Shown: piece by piece, positions 1 to 10,161 of the stretch
Position numbering within the stretch: position 1 is the first letter of the stretch
How the letters are laid out: every line of letters begins with the position of its first letter
NCBI GenBank assembly: GCA_977017575.1
Contig: CDRNVI010000052.1
Location: forward strand, 62,001-126,000
Length of the DNA stretch: 64,000 nucleotides
Source: Paramoeba atlantica
Taxonomy: Eukaryota > Discosea
Reading direction: 5' to 3'
Program-made: the position numbers and the translations under genes
Notes under the pieces: generated by a model
The model's database searches: none
Seen by the model: only the letters and a program-made list of their open reading frames with translations
Told to the model about the DNA's origin: nothing

Positions 1-1
1 C

Positions 2-277
2 GTCCGTCGTCACTTCAAAGGGGTCCCGCTGACCCCTCGGATTGGGTACGGCAGTGCGAAGGCCACCCGACACGTGTGCCCGGATGGATTTCGCCGGTTT
101 GTGATTCGCAACGTAGGGGAGCTGAACATGTTGACGATGCAGAATCGAAAATACTCGTGTGAGGTAGCGGCATGCATTGGGGCAAAGAAGCGCAAACAGA
201 TTGTGCAGCGCGCGAAAGAGTTGGATATTAAAGTAACCCGACCGAAGGCTCGTCTGAGAGAGGAGGAGAAGAACTAA
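2..277 (+). CDS. RPL32: 60S ribosomal protein eL32, 5' partial
   Basis: Large-subunit ribosomal protein eL32 of the cytosolic ribosome. The reading frame is open from base 2, so the start lies outside the window. Visible hallmarks are the IGYGS stretch near base 44, the PDGFRRFVIRNVGEL segment, and a C-terminal part with RKQIVQRAKEL and the final ARLREEE, all matching the eL32 family order. About 91 residues are present of a usual 130 or so, i.e. the C-terminal two thirds. The internal ATG at 74 is not the start, because the family sequence continues upstream of it. It is the first gene of a series on the same strand. Family identity is secure; only the N-terminus is missing. Confidence 0.93.
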   Translation, partial: VRRHFKGVPLTPRIGYGSAKATRHVCPDGFRRFVIRNVGELNMLTMQNRKYSCEVAACIGAKKRKQIVQRAKELDIKVTRPKARLREEEKN

Positions 278-402
278 GGCAAGGGAGTGTTGTAAAACGA
301 AAGAAGCTAAGGAAAATCTCATGTATGCTACGTGATACAAGGGAAATTTAAAAAACAGATTTGAAGTCGATAAGTAACAATACATGTACGTTTTGTAAAT
401 TA

Positions 403-442
403 TTCGTTGTTCCATTTCTTTGCGTGGTTTCCTTTCTTTAAG
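403..442 (+). promoter_or_regulatory. Candidate trans-splice acceptor for the SUB2 gene
   Basis: A pyrimidine-rich stretch (TTCCATTTCTTTG then TTTCCTTTCTTT) ends in AAG at 440-442, about 94 bases before the SUB2 ATG. In kinetoplastids such a tract plus AG marks spliced-leader addition. A second, even purer pyrimidine block at 507-533 abuts the ATG but has no AG after it. Assignment is by pattern only. Confidence 0.4.
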
Positions 443-535
443 TAGTAAAAAAATCCCCTTTATCTCATCTTTCACACCTTATTTCCCTTCATAAAATTAT
501 ATTTCCTTTCTCTCCCCTCCCCTCCTCCTCCTCTT

Positions 536-1876
536 ATGTCCACCGCTAAACTCGTCGACCTTGAAGACTTCGAGGACGACCAGCAGATCGTCCCCCCCTC
601 CCTCCCCCTCTCCTCCGACGGCCCCTCCGTCCCTGCCCCCTCCTACGCCGTCGCGCTCGGCGGGTTCAAGGACTTTTGTTTAAAGCCCGAACTCACCCGG
701 GCCATCGCCGAGAACGGTTTCGAGCACCCCAGTGAGGTCCAGCACAAGGCCTTGCCTCAGGCTCTCCTCGGGAATGACATTTTAGCCCAGGCGAAATCCG
801 GGATGGGCAAAACCGCAGTGTTTGTATTTGCGCTGTTAGAACACATTGAAAAGCCCCCGGCGGATTCCGACAAGTACGTGCAAGCCCTGGTGCTGGTCCA
901 CACCCGGGAGTTGGCGTACCAAATCGATCATGAGTTTACGCGGTTTAACCGAGCCCTGCCGCACTGTACCACCTGTGTGGTGTTTGGGGGGGTACCGGAG
1001 GAGGAGAACGCGAAGCTGTTTAAGGACAAGAAGAAGACCCCGTTGATTGTGGTCGGGACTCCGGGACGGACCCTGGCGCTCGCGACGAGGCTGAAAGTGA
1101 TGGATTTGAATCATGTGAAGTATTTTGTGTTGGATGAGTTTGATCGGTGTTTGGAGGATCTTTCGATGCGTGCGGATGTGCAGGCGATTTTTATGAAGAC
1201 TCCAAAGACGAAACAGGTGATGATGTTCTCGGCGACAATGTCGGAGGAGATGCGTAACCTCGCAAAAAAGTTTATGAACAACCCGTTGGAGATTTATGTC
1301 GATCAGCAGAGTAAACTCACGTTGCATGGTTTGCTGCAGTATTATGTGAGTTTGGAGGAGAAGGTCAAGGCACGGAAGCTTCTGGATATTCTCGATGCCG
1401 TCGACTTCCATCAGTGTATTATCTTTGTCAACAGCGTGATGCGCTGCGAGGCTCTAAGCACGCTGTTGAAAAAATGCGCTTTTCCCTGTGTCGCGGTGCA
1501 CGGCCAAATGGAGCAAAGCGAGCGATTGAAGACTTACGATCAGTGTAAGGCGCAGAGCTCTAAAATTGTCGTCGCAACGGATCTGTTCGGCCGTGGAATT
1601 GATATTAATCGGGTGAACTTGGTGATTCAATATGACATGGCGCACGATGCGGATACATATCTGCACCGCGTGGGGCGTGCCGGTCGGTTTGGGAACAAGG
1701 GTTTGACGATTTGTTTCATTACTGACACAATGCACCGCACGAAGGTGGACTCCGGGGAGTGGAAGTCTGTGGAGGATAAGGATGTGTTGAAGGATGTACA
1801 GTCCCGGTTTGAGATTCAGATGGCGGAGCTTACCGATCTCGCGACCTTGGACAAAGGGAAGTACATGTTGTCTTAG
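536..1876 (+). CDS. SUB2: SUB2/UAP56 (DDX39)-type DEAD-box RNA helicase
   Basis: ATP-dependent RNA helicase of the UAP56/Sub2 family, which acts in the nucleus in mRNP assembly and export (TREX). The protein has 446 residues, the usual length. A low-complexity acidic/proline N-terminus is followed by a Q-motif region (FEHPSEVQHKALP), Walker A AKSGMGKT near residue 85, motif II DEFD near 200, FSATM, the family-specific KLTLHGLLQYYV linker, and the second RecA lobe with TDLFGRGID and HRVGRAGRFG. Motif II reads DEFD where the family normally has DECD. A short insertion (about residues 400-413) lies after the last motif. The start is the first ATG after a long pyrimidine tract. The first ~270 bases use C-ending codons and the rest G/T-ending codons. 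ENY2 (30.8 kb), another export factor, is in the same window but not adjacent. Confidence 0.92.
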   Translation: MSTAKLVDLEDFEDDQQIVPPSLPLSSDGPSVPAPSYAVALGGFKDFCLKPELTRAIAENGFEHPSEVQHKALPQALLGNDILAQAKSGMGKTAVFVFALLEHIEKPPADSDKYVQALVLVHTRELAYQIDHEFTRFNRALPHCTTCVVFGGVPEEENAKLFKDKKKTPLIVVGTPGRTLALATRLKVMDLNHVKYFVLDEFDRCLEDLSMRADVQAIFMKTPKTKQVMMFSATMSEEMRNLAKKFMNNPLEIYVDQQSKLTLHGLLQYYVSLEEKVKARKLLDILDAVDFHQCIIFVNSVMRCEALSTLLKKCAFPCVAVHGQMEQSERLKTYDQCKAQSSKIVVATDLFGRGIDINRVNLVIQYDMAHDADTYLHRVGRAGRFGNKGLTICFITDTMHRTKVDSGEWKSVEDKDVLKDVQSRFEIQMAELTDLATLDKGKYMLS

Positions 1877-2277
1877 TTAAAGCAAAAAGCGGGTCTGCGG
1901 TATTTTTAAAAGTGGGTCTTTAATTTGCATATGAGTTGTAAGGTCAAATTAGGAACGATAGAAAAGCTTTAGCCATACGATTTCAAGCCACACGGTGTTC
2001 AAATTTTACAACGTAAAATCTACATCACTTCGAAAACATTGGCTGTCTCATTTTTTTATGTCTTTGATTTTGAAAAAGATTATTCACTCAAATCAAATCA
2101 AGGTTGGATAGCCGTTAGTAGAGGAATCTTGATTGTATTAAAAGTGGAAAGCATCTTCATACACTGAACTTTGTTTTCGCTAGTTGTAACTGCTTGAAAC
2201 AAAATCATATGCACTAATTTTGTTTTTCAAACCTATCCTATATTTTTTCTAGAACGCCTATCGTTTCGCAAACACCA
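1877..2277. other. AT-rich intergenic spacer, no gene seen
   Basis: Four hundred bases of AT-rich DNA between SUB2 and the MGMT gene. No convincing reading frame or repeat is seen. Pyrimidine-rich patches near 2222-2270 could hold the acceptor for the next gene. Confidence 0.5.
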
Positions 2278-2730
2278 ATGAAACACGAACAACTTGGACC
2301 CCTGAAGCCGAACACACAACTCCTAACCATATCTGCAACCCAGTTAAAACAGCGAGCTGCCGAACTTGAACGAAAATATGGCACCAATAAAGAAACATTT
2401 TCGGCCTGTACCCCTTTTCGCCTACGAGTCTACGCCGCCTGCACGTACATCCCCCGCGGTAAGGTCTCCACGTATGCCAGTCTGGCAACTCTTCTCGGGG
2501 TCGCCAACGGGTCGCGTGCGGTCGGTCAAGCATTGCGTCATAACCCCTTTGCCCCTTTTGTGCCTTGCCACCGTGTGGTGAACAGTACCGGAGCCCTCCA
2601 TGGGTTTGGCGGCCAAACAACCCAAGAGGCATTGTTGCGTAAAATGAAGCTGCTGCAAAACGAGGGGGTGGTATTTGATGCAGCAGGAAAGAAGCGTGTA
2701 CATCCCACATCGCGAGTTACTTTTGTGTAG
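2278..2730 (+). CDS. MGMT: Methylated-DNA--protein-cysteine methyltransferase (MGMT/Ogt)
   Basis: Suicide DNA-repair protein that transfers the methyl group from O6-methylguanine to its own active cysteine. The 150-residue protein carries the C-terminal MGMT domain: FRLRVYAACTYIPRGKVSTYASLA is the helix-turn-helix region, SRAVGQALRHNP contains the conserved arginine and asparagine, and PCHRVV near residue 97 is the active-site motif with the acceptor Cys. GFGG then follows as in the family. The N-terminal domain of the long bacterial Ada/Ogt forms is mostly absent, so this is a short form. The start chosen is the first ATG in frame. Neighbours are on the same strand but functionally unrelated. 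Confidence 0.93.
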   Translation: MKHEQLGPLKPNTQLLTISATQLKQRAAELERKYGTNKETFSACTPFRLRVYAACTYIPRGKVSTYASLATLLGVANGSRAVGQALRHNPFAPFVPCHRVVNSTGALHGFGGQTTQEALLRKMKLLQNEGVVFDAAGKKRVHPTSRVTFV

Positions 2731-3188
2731 AGGAGAATAGAATTTTCATATGTACTCGGAAAGGAGCTAGCAACGGCTTTGTGAAATAGTTCATGTAACA
2801 GCAAGGCCGAACAATATCATGGCGAGTACTTCAGAATTCAGATTTATAAAATGTTTTTTGCATCAAATATTCATATGCATTGAATTTTTCATAACCTGTT
2901 TTGGGCCATACAGGTCTGTGCATGTCAGGACCCAGATCTATGGATGCAATCGCATATTTCTCGAAGTTCTCGCTCCGTATCCTTTGTAGCTTGAATTCAC
3001 ATACATGCACTGCAGCTTTGTTCGGGTGCAGCACCCGAAGTTGTTATTTCCCGGGGCGCCTGGGCACCGGTCCCCTCGGACGCGGAAATCGCCTCTGGTA
3101 GTTCCGGCGAACCCGCGCTCTCCGACGCTTTTTGCGACGCTTGAGGGTGCCCCGCCCGCTATCCAACAGTTTTGAAAATTTGAAAATA

Positions 3189-3517
3189 CTACAGGGTCAT
3201 GGCGTCTGCATGAGCGTACTTCTCGTCTGCCGGTGCGTTGCGAGCTGTCTCGATACGTCCATATTCCCGGCCAAACTTGTAGTTGAAACGCAGGTAGTGG
3301 GGGTTCTCCAATGCCGGCTCGATAGCTCCCATGGCGAAGGATCGTTCCGCACGCGTGTGTTCTGCACAATTTTCCAAATGACGCGTACTCGTGTCCAGAC
3401 AAAGTCCCTGCAAAAGTGGCGATGCTCCCACTCGCGCGGCTTAAACAAATGTTTTTGAGGAAAATTGTGTGCACTCGGATCGGAACCTCCAGCCTCCGGC
3501 GCCGCGGTACTCGCCAT
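3189..3517 (-). pseudogene. Possible reverse-strand gene remnant, frameshifted
   Basis: On the minus strand an ATG at 3517 opens a frame (MASTAAPEAGG...) that would have to switch frame near 3430 to continue into a second, protein-like stretch ending at 3189 (it contains ALENPHYLRFNYKFGREYG). The segment is richer in GC than its AT-rich surroundings. If coding, it is the only host-like coding segment on the minus strand, and it is broken by a frameshift. I do not recognise the family. A + strand frame over the same bases (3132-3458) looks less protein-like. Could equally be non-coding. Confidence 0.25.
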
Positions 3518-3769
3518 TCGCTCGATGGTACTTTCTAGAGAGCTTCTCTCAGACTCTGGAGAGAAACACTACCGGAAGATTCAACATCATCGACAATTGT
3601 TTCGCACTCAGAAGCAGAATCCCATGTTGCCATGTAATCTTCTATATTAGAGCGGTGTCTTTTCACTCCTAGAAAGATTTGATTCATCGGGAAAAAGTCA
3701 CTATTCATACCGCCTACATTTTCCTCAACAAAAAATCTCCTCAAATATTTGTGCAACAAAAATTTGTGA

Positions 3770-4615
3770 AATTTTTACGTGCAACAATTTCATAAGTTGC
3801 ACAATAAAAAAATGACAAATTTTTGCGAACGCTGTATAAATAATTAATGTATAATCAAAGGGTGGTATGTTGTTCGTTTCCGGGCGTTCGTTTCCCCAAG
3901 GTCCTTAATAGGTGCAGTGTGCAGCGGGGTTTCCTGGAGACTGGATACACCCCCTTTCATTAATAATGATAATTGAAAAACGATTTTCACCTCGGATTGT
4001 GAAAATTACTCAAAAATTATCAAAACCAATTATATCGTAACTCCTCCGTGTCAGCTCGAGGTTTTTTCCGCTATCTCTTTAATCTTGACTTGCTTTTTCC
4101 CTTCGTAGACAAAGTATCATACTACAGAGATGTACATTTGTTTCTGATATCCCCTTATTACCTTCATAAATAATGATAATGATAATCTCAGAAAAATCAT
4201 TATTATCATTATCATTATTATGAGAGGGGGTGTAGTTTGAGCTGGATAGACCTTTGTACCATGCGCTGATTATAATTATTAAAGAGAGGGGGGATGAATA
4301 GACTAAGACATAGTGTGTAGAACAGACCTCTAGTCTTACATAAACTTCTTTACATAAACTACTTTATATGTATGTATCTTTCTGTAAGCTTTTTTCATGA
4401 AATATTTACTCAGATCATAGGGAATATCTTTCTGTGCGATATATGGCGGCAATAGGTAAAAATTATCGCATATTATTCACCAGGGTGTGAACAAGTGTCA
4501 TTGAACAATAAAAAAAGTGGCTAATAAATGTCGGGAGTTTTATTTTGATTCAAGTTAGCTGTAGAACTTCCGTTACACCTTAAACAAATACCCATAATAT
4601 AGTTTTCATCAGTAC
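3770..4615. other. AT-rich spacer with simple repeats
   Basis: No coding frame is visible. The stretch is dominated by AT-rich sequence with runs of ATAATG-type trinucleotide repeats and scattered short inverted repeats, and ends at the LRR gene. Confidence 0.5.
4164..4222. repeat. Inverted repeat of ATAATG-type simple sequence
   Basis: The left arm is built of TAATGATAATGATAAT and the right arm is its reverse complement, separated by about ten bases (CTCAGAAAAA). The DNA could form a ~20-bp stem. A weaker related tract lies near 3960-3976. Confidence 0.6.
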
Positions 4616-5440
4616 ATGTTAAGCGCAGTCGCACCGGATATTGCACCGACACGGCGTGGTCGTGTACGTGCAGTTACACTGACGCCTGAAGCGGAATTAA
4701 CTCGTTTCATTAAAAACATTTCAACAATTGATCCCGAGTGGAAATGGAATTCATTTACTCCCATTGAATCTTGGAAAGGTGTGACACACAACGGGAGTTG
4801 TATTTCCTGGGCAAAAATGTCTCTGCGCGGCACTCTTCAATGGTCATTTTTCCCGCAGATTGTGGAAAAGTGTGAGGTACTTCTGAATTTTCTAGAAGGA
4901 CAAATCGATATCACTGAACTAAATTCGGTTATTACGGTATTGAATCTGGGTCAAAATTGCTTTTCTGGTCCCGTAGATCTTACCCAATTGCCCCTATCAC
5001 TTGGAAGACTCTGGCTCACAGAAAATTTTCTTTCTGGGAAAGTCGATTTGACTGCTTTAGCCCCGCAGCTACAGCGCTTGAGTTTGTCTACAAATAAACT
5101 GGAGGGGGAAATCAGTCTCGCCGAGCTTCCAAGTAGCTTACTTTCCCTTCGACTTGATAAAAACATGTTTACAGGTAGGTTGGACTTAGCCCATCTACCA
5201 CTGTTTTTGAATTCTCTAGACGTTTCTGAAAATCAATTCGATGGAGAAATATCTTTGGATTTTCTGCCTCCTGGGCTGCGTCTATTGGATTTGAGGTCCA
5301 ACAGTCTTTCAGGAATAGTAGATGTTACCTCACTGACAAACAAGAGTGGCTACCAGGGGCAACGCATTGATTTACGGGACAATAATTTTTCTGATATTCT
5401 ACCTTCCAAAGAGTATTTACCACGTTCCATAAAAATATAG
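4616..5440 (+). CDS. Leucine-rich repeat protein (LRR family member 1)
   Basis: A 274-residue LRR protein. An N-terminal cap (residues ~25-75: ELTRFIKNI, a tryptophan-rich part, ESWKGV, CISW) is followed by about eight repeats of 22-23 residues of the form LPxxLxxLxLxxNxFxGxxDLxxLP. The cap resembles LRRNT_2-type caps. Four genes in this window share this architecture (also at 24.5/30.1, 40.1 and 42.3 kb). No signal peptide or membrane segment is obvious, and an in-frame stop (4595-4597) lies shortly upstream with no ATG between. LRR proteins with this repeat style are common surface or secreted proteins in kinetoplastids; a recognition or adhesion role is inference only. Confidence 0.8.
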   Translation: MLSAVAPDIAPTRRGRVRAVTLTPEAELTRFIKNISTIDPEWKWNSFTPIESWKGVTHNGSCISWAKMSLRGTLQWSFFPQIVEKCEVLLNFLEGQIDITELNSVITVLNLGQNCFSGPVDLTQLPLSLGRLWLTENFLSGKVDLTALAPQLQRLSLSTNKLEGEISLAELPSSLLSLRLDKNMFTGRLDLAHLPLFLNSLDVSENQFDGEISLDFLPPGLRLLDLRSNSLSGIVDVTSLTNKSGYQGQRIDLRDNNFSDILPSKEYLPRSIKI

Positions 5441-5806
5441 ATCAGGCTTGTTCTTTACTACACGTGTTATAAACTTTATAACGATTATCTTGTGCATTCT
5501 TATTTGCTTGTTATTTAGTTTGCTTTTTGTTTAACGGCAATTTTTTGCAAACCAACTTTGAACTTTATACATGTATGCTCGGTAATTTTATGTGCTTGGT
5601 TCATTTGCTAGGTCCTTCGCATACAAGACTCCTACAATTTCTTGTTTTCGCAGAGTATATAAATTAGTCAATAGAATTTACAGTAGTGGTCAAGAACACT
5701 TGATATTTCGAAGTGACGGAGTTGTTGCTGTATTCGACATCGTTAATTTTTTCTAATCCTATTTTACCCCTAAAAGTGTGAATCTCTTACTCTGCTTCTT
5801 TTTGTT
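5441..5806. other. Intergenic spacer, no gene seen
   Basis: AT-rich DNA between the LRR gene and the CDK gene. A pyrimidine tract around 5750-5770 followed by AAAAG at 5772-5776 is a plausible splice acceptor for the kinase. Confidence 0.4.
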
Positions 5807-6733
5807 ATGACTTCTGTGCCTATGACACGAGCAGCTGGTCCCAAAGAAGTGAGCGAGAAATATCAAACCATGGACGTCCTTGGAGAAGGTACTTATGGTG
5901 TTGTTTATCGAGCAATGGATCGCCGAACATCGGAAATTGTGGCCCTAAAAAAGATTCGCCTTGATCACGGCGATGAGGGGATACCGCAAACTGCCTTGCG
6001 TGAGGTAAGCATTCTTCAAGAACTGCACCATCCCAATGTAGTGAATCTGAAGGATGTCATTTGTGTGCAGGACTCTAAGCTGTACCTTGTTTTTGAATAC
6101 GTTCAGCAAGACTTAAAGCAAGCGCTTGAGAAGAGACTATCTACCCTCTCCCCACTTCTTCTTAAGCAATTGCTGTGGCAAATGCTTCAAGGTATATATT
6201 TTTGCCATTCCCACCGCATCATTCACCGAGACTTGAAGCCGGCAAATATTCTTATTAATGCAGAGAATTTCTTAAAAATCGCCGATTTTGGGTTGGCTCG
6301 TGCTTTTCACGTTCCGTCGAATACTTTTACGCACGAAGTTGTGACATTGTGGTACAGAGCACCAGAAATATTGTTAGGCATAAAGCACTACTGCTCTGCT
6401 GTAGACATCTGGTCTGTGGGATGTATTTTTGCCGAACTTGCACGTCATAAGGTGCTTTTCAGGGGTGACAGTGAGGTGGGACAACTTTTTGAGATGTTTC
6501 AGGTACTAGGTACACCTACCGAAGAAGAGTGGATTGGGGTATCATCTCTTCCCGACTTCAAAGATATTTTTCCCAAGTGGGCCAGAACTCCACTGGAGAA
6601 GTTAGTACCTTCTTTAGAGCCTGCAGGTGTCGATCTTCTCTCCAAAATGCTTCTGTATGAGCCTTCTTCACGCATAAGTGCTAAAATGGCACTACAGCAC
6701 TCGTATTTTGATGAAGTGCGGGTTGAATCATAA
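5807..6733 (+). CDS. CRK3: Cyclin-dependent kinase, CRK3-like (CDK1 family)
   Basis: Serine/threonine kinase of the CDK family; 308 residues, a complete kinase domain. Visible: glycine loop GEGTYG at 26-31, VALKK lysine at about 48, the cyclin-binding helix PQTALRE at 60-66 in place of [15 protein letters not shown] from 140, DFGLA at 160-164, and the activation segment [13 protein letters not shown] with its phosphorylatable threonine. Phrases such as [20 protein letters not shown] and FQVLGTP match kinetoplastid CRK3, the G2/M kinase of trypanosomes. A ~17-residue N-terminal extension is also CRK3-like. Another CRK paralogue is possible but less likely given the full-length match in recalled motifs. 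Confidence 0.9.
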   Translation: MTSVPMTRAAGPKEVSEKYQTMDVLGEGTYGVVYRAMDRRTSEIVALKKIRLDHGDEGIPQTALREVSILQELHHPNVVNLKDVICVQDSKLYLVFEYVQQDLKQALEKRLSTLSPLLLKQLLWQMLQGIYFCHSHRIIHRDLKPANILINAENFLKIADFGLARAFHVPSNTFTHEVVTLWYRAPEILLGIKHYCSAVDIWSVGCIFAELARHKVLFRGDSEVGQLFEMFQVLGTPTEEEWIGVSSLPDFKDIFPKWARTPLEKLVPSLEPAGVDLLSKMLLYEPSSRISAKMALQHSYFDEVRVES

Positions 6734-7120
6734 AATATTGGGTATGTATTCGTCTGTACATTTGAACTCACTCACGTGCTAAGGTAGAAAGTATGTGATA
6801 TACTTTAATATGAATGCAAACGGTTTGAGTACAACTTTTTGTAAAAGACCATTAGTTTTCCAACAGGTTCGGTGTGGCGTTTTCTACTAGTAGTTTTGTC
6901 AATACTGTTTACTTATAGTTTCAAGTTTTAATGCGTGTAAAAATCTAAGACTAATATTTTTGAACGTTGTCTTTTAAACTTCCGTTCCATACTTTTGATG
7001 TCGCTATTTCGCAAAAAAACGACACTGTGATACTAAAGTGTTATATAGTTGATGGATGTTCTCTTTTCTGATCTTGACACTTTATTTGTTCCTACCACTC
7101 AGTTTTAACAACTGCTTTGA
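6734..7120. other. Intergenic spacer with candidate splice acceptor
   Basis: AT-rich, no gene. The tract at 7059-7100 (TTCTCTTTTCTG then TTTATTTGTTCCTACCACTC) ends in CAG at 7100-7102, 18 bases before the NSF start codon. This is a good candidate for spliced-leader addition. Confidence 0.45.
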
Positions 7121-9307
7121 ATGAAAACATTCAAGGTGGCTGCGACTCCGACTGATGCGATGACCCTTACCAACATTGTCTACGTTCCCCCTGGCGTCAT
7201 TTCTGGTTTGAAAAGCCCCATGATCGAGGTATCTGGCTATGTGTTTCGTATTGCAGAAGACGCTCTAGTATCTCCCGGCCACGTAGCGTTTAACGCGCGA
7301 CAACGAAATACCGCAAAACTCTCCACGGCAGGCGATTCCATTTCCCTCACCCCGTTTGATTCCTCACGTCTCTCACGCCTTAGTTTGGTGAAACTCGAGC
7401 TTGAGCTCTCGACGCGCCCGACCAGTATGACATCTCGTTTTGTGGTCGATGCCACGGCATTAACAAACACACTGCATGAGCTACTTACCGGTCACCCCCT
7501 TACGGTGGGCCAGTGTCTTGTCACGGCCTTTGAGAATCGAAAGCTTGTGGCCACAGTTCGCTCATTGGAAGGAGAGAAATCTTCTACTGAATTCGCGGAA
7601 AGGCCCACACAGGGACTTGTGAAATCCGACACGGTTTTGCTGCTGACTCGAAATCAAAATCACCCAATCGCTCTGGAGAATTTCCCACAGGGATTGGAGC
7701 CGGAGAATGCCTCGGGACTTTTTCCAGATGGGTTCAGTTTTGATAAAACGGAAATCGGGGGGCTTGCGCATGAGTTGGAAGAGATTTTTCGACGCGCATT
7801 CGAGTCCCGTCTCTATCCACAGACTGTCATACGAAAGTTAAAGACTCGCCACGTGAAGGGGTTGCTGCTACACGGTCCCCCAGGGACTGGAAAAACTTTG
7901 ATCGCTCGTCGACTGGCCTCCATGCTCGGTTGTACTAATCTTACTATCGTAAATGGTCCTGAACTGTTTGACAAATACGTCGGACAAACTGAATCGAACA
8001 TCCGTTCGTTATTTTCTGCCGCGGAAGCGGAGCAAAAACAGCACGGCGAGGACTCCTCGCTCCATATTATTGTGTTTGACGAATTCGATGCTATGGTCAA
8101 AACCCGTGGTTCAACCAGAGATGGCACTGGCGTACATGACAGTGCGGTCAACCAGCTGCTGTCCAAAATTGATGGCCCCGAAGAACTTAACAACGTTCTT
8201 CTTATTGCAATGACAAATCGTAAAGACTTAATTGATGAAGCGATTTTACGTCCCGGACGATTTGAAGTTCATATTGAGATTGGCATTCCAGACGAGTCCG
8301 GACGTCTGGAAATTTTTCAAATTAAGACCAAGAGCATGGCTCGGAATGGGGTATTGCACTCGGATGTAGATCTTTCCTATCTTGCTAGCATCACAAAGAA
8401 TTATACAGGGGCTGAAATCGAGGGTATCGTCAATAATGCTGCCTCCTTTGCCACGCACAGACACGTTGACATGGCTAATCCAACAAAATTCAAAAATCCT
8501 GATGACCTTCGTGTGACACAACGTGACTTTGAAAATGCCATTGAAACGTACATACCTGCTCTAGGCGTGGCCGTAAATGAGTTGGATAATATCATTCGTC
8601 ACGGGTTTTTAGACTACGGTGTACGATGGGAACGATTACTGGAGTCCTGCATGTCATACGTACGGACATTAGAGCATGCCACTCGCTTACATTCTCTTTC
8701 AATACTCCTCGAGGGAGAAAATGGGACTGGAAAATCTTCTCTCGCAGCGTACATCTCAAAGCTCTCTCATTTTCCTTGTATCAAGTTACTATCACCTATA
8801 AACTTTGTGGGATACAGTGAGCTAGCCAAGTGCAACGCTATTCGACAAACTTTTGAAGATGCGGATCGTTCCCCATTGAGCGTCATTATATTGGACGACC
8901 TGGAAAGAATCATTGAATTTGTGCCTGTCGGAATGCGATTCTCTCATGCTGTGCTACAAACCCTTCTTGTTCTCCTGAAGCGCTCCCCTTCAAAGGATCA
9001 CAAGCTCCTAATTATTGGTACCACTTCACACCGTGACTTACTGCATCAACTGGAACTTGCTCAAAGTTTTGATGCCACATGCGATGTAGAGCCACTACAA
9101 AAAGAAGAAGTGAAAACCTTATGGTCTCAGCTCAATGTGCGATTCTTGTCCCAAGCAGAAAGAGAGCACGCGGAGCAACTCCTGCCCGCAGAAATTCCTC
9201 TCAAAAAACTTTTGCTACTTGTCGAACGAGCGCGCTCCTTAGTAAAAGATGGCACATCAGACACTCTTCTATTGAAAGCCGAAAATTTCGCGGCCGCGCT
9301 GAGGTGA
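7121..9307 (+). CDS. NSF: N-ethylmaleimide-sensitive factor (NSF/Sec18)
   Basis: Hexameric AAA+ ATPase that disassembles SNARE complexes after membrane fusion; cytosolic, working with alpha-SNAP. The 728-residue length is typical. Residues 1-200 are the N domain. D1 carries Walker A GPPGTGKT near 252, the KYVGQTESNIR pore region, Walker B IIVFDEFDAM near 317 and ILRPGRFE. D2 carries GENGTGKSS near 531 and VIILDDLE near 588. The D2 cassette is divergent, as is usual for the structural ring of NSF. The start is the first ATG after a pyrimidine-tract/CAG signal. No sign of truncation. Confidence 0.94.
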   Translation: MKTFKVAATPTDAMTLTNIVYVPPGVISGLKSPMIEVSGYVFRIAEDALVSPGHVAFNARQRNTAKLSTAGDSISLTPFDSSRLSRLSLVKLELELSTRPTSMTSRFVVDATALTNTLHELLTGHPLTVGQCLVTAFENRKLVATVRSLEGEKSSTEFAERPTQGLVKSDTVLLLTRNQNHPIALENFPQGLEPENASGLFPDGFSFDKTEIGGLAHELEEIFRRAFESRLYPQTVIRKLKTRHVKGLLLHGPPGTGKTLIARRLASMLGCTNLTIVNGPELFDKYVGQTESNIRSLFSAAEAEQKQHGEDSSLHIIVFDEFDAMVKTRGSTRDGTGVHDSAVNQLLSKIDGPEELNNVLLIAMTNRKDLIDEAILRPGRFEVHIEIGIPDESGRLEIFQIKTKSMARNGVLHSDVDLSYLASITKNYTGAEIEGIVNNAASFATHRHVDMANPTKFKNPDDLRVTQRDFENAIETYIPALGVAVNELDNIIRHGFLDYGVRWERLLESCMSYVRTLEHATRLHSLSILLEGENGTGKSSLAAYISKLSHFPCIKLLSPINFVGYSELAKCNAIRQTFEDADRSPLSVIILDDLERIIEFVPVGMRFSHAVLQTLLVLLKRSPSKDHKLLIIGTTSHRDLLHQLELAQSFDATCDVEPLQKEEVKTLWSQLNVRFLSQAEREHAEQLLPAEIPLKKLLLLVERARSLVKDGTSDTLLLKAENFAAALR

Positions 9308-9537
9308 TTGCTTGCTATAACTTTATTGCAGAATATTATGTACAAAGAGACCAGAAGCTAATCTACTTGATTAGGTTCCAAGGTGTTCTTTCTTTTTTTG
9401 CTTTCTTTGCTTAACTAGTTTGTTTTTATACTTCAAACCCGACGAGATGATACTGTAAAGCATAATCGAAGTGACAATGGATTAATACAAACCTCTTTAG
9501 TAAATGAACTTTTAAATAGCCTCTCACTTCTCACATA

Positions 9538-9702
9538 ATGTTTGGAAAGCCTCCTGAAGTACTTCCTGAACATATTTCAGAACGCAAATTTTGGCACCAT
9601 TTGCATCGATTTCTTACGTTTGTTGCGGTTACATCAGCTCTTGGATCCTTCGTTACTCATGCAAATCGTCAAGCGAGTACGGTGCTTCTCGCCAAAAAAT
9701 AA
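9538..9702 (+). CDS. Small single-membrane-span protein, unrecognised
   Basis: A 54-residue frame from ATG 9538 to TAA 9700-9702. It begins MFGKPPEVLPEH, continues with a basic/aromatic stretch and then a hydrophobic segment (FLTFVAVTSALGSFV, about residues 25-39), and ends in KK. Its placement between two same-strand genes, with a pyrimidine-rich leader (CTCTCACTTCTCACAT), supports a real gene. Such short one-helix proteins are often subunits of mitochondrial inner-membrane complexes, but I do not recognise it. Confidence 0.45.
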   Translation: MFGKPPEVLPEHISERKFWHHLHRFLTFVAVTSALGSFVTHANRQASTVLLAKK

Positions 9703-10161
9703 TTTTGGGTCTTTTTGTTAATCACTCATAAACATTATGCTCAAAATCGAGTTTTTATCTTGTGTTTTTCGATTTTAATTTGTGGGGGAGGCATATTGGG
9801 CAAAAACTATTCTTGAACGAAAGGATTTCGGTGTTGAGGCGTTTGGTGAATTCATATCAGTTACAAAAATCTTTTTATCTTTTTCATGGCAATATCTTAA
9901 TCGGTTAGTAATATCTGTATTCCTTTGAATGTCTGTATTCCTCGATGAAATAAAAATATCATCTTTAATGCGTAACATATTACGAAACCTACATTATAAG
10001 CTTTCTTTATTCTAAATAAATTTCCAAATAAATCTTCAAGGTGCGCTTAAAATGAAAATATTATTCTGCACAACTCAACTTTCGCGTGTCTTTTTAATGA
10101 GGTCTAGGGACAAATACAAACAGGTTACCGCTCAGCAATCAACGTATCATGTTCATGCGGT
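9703..10161. other. AT-rich spacer, no gene seen
   Basis: Very AT-rich DNA containing a short direct duplication (two near-copies of a ~17-base unit with TCTGTATTCCT around 9914-9941). No convincing coding frame on either strand. Confidence 0.45.
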
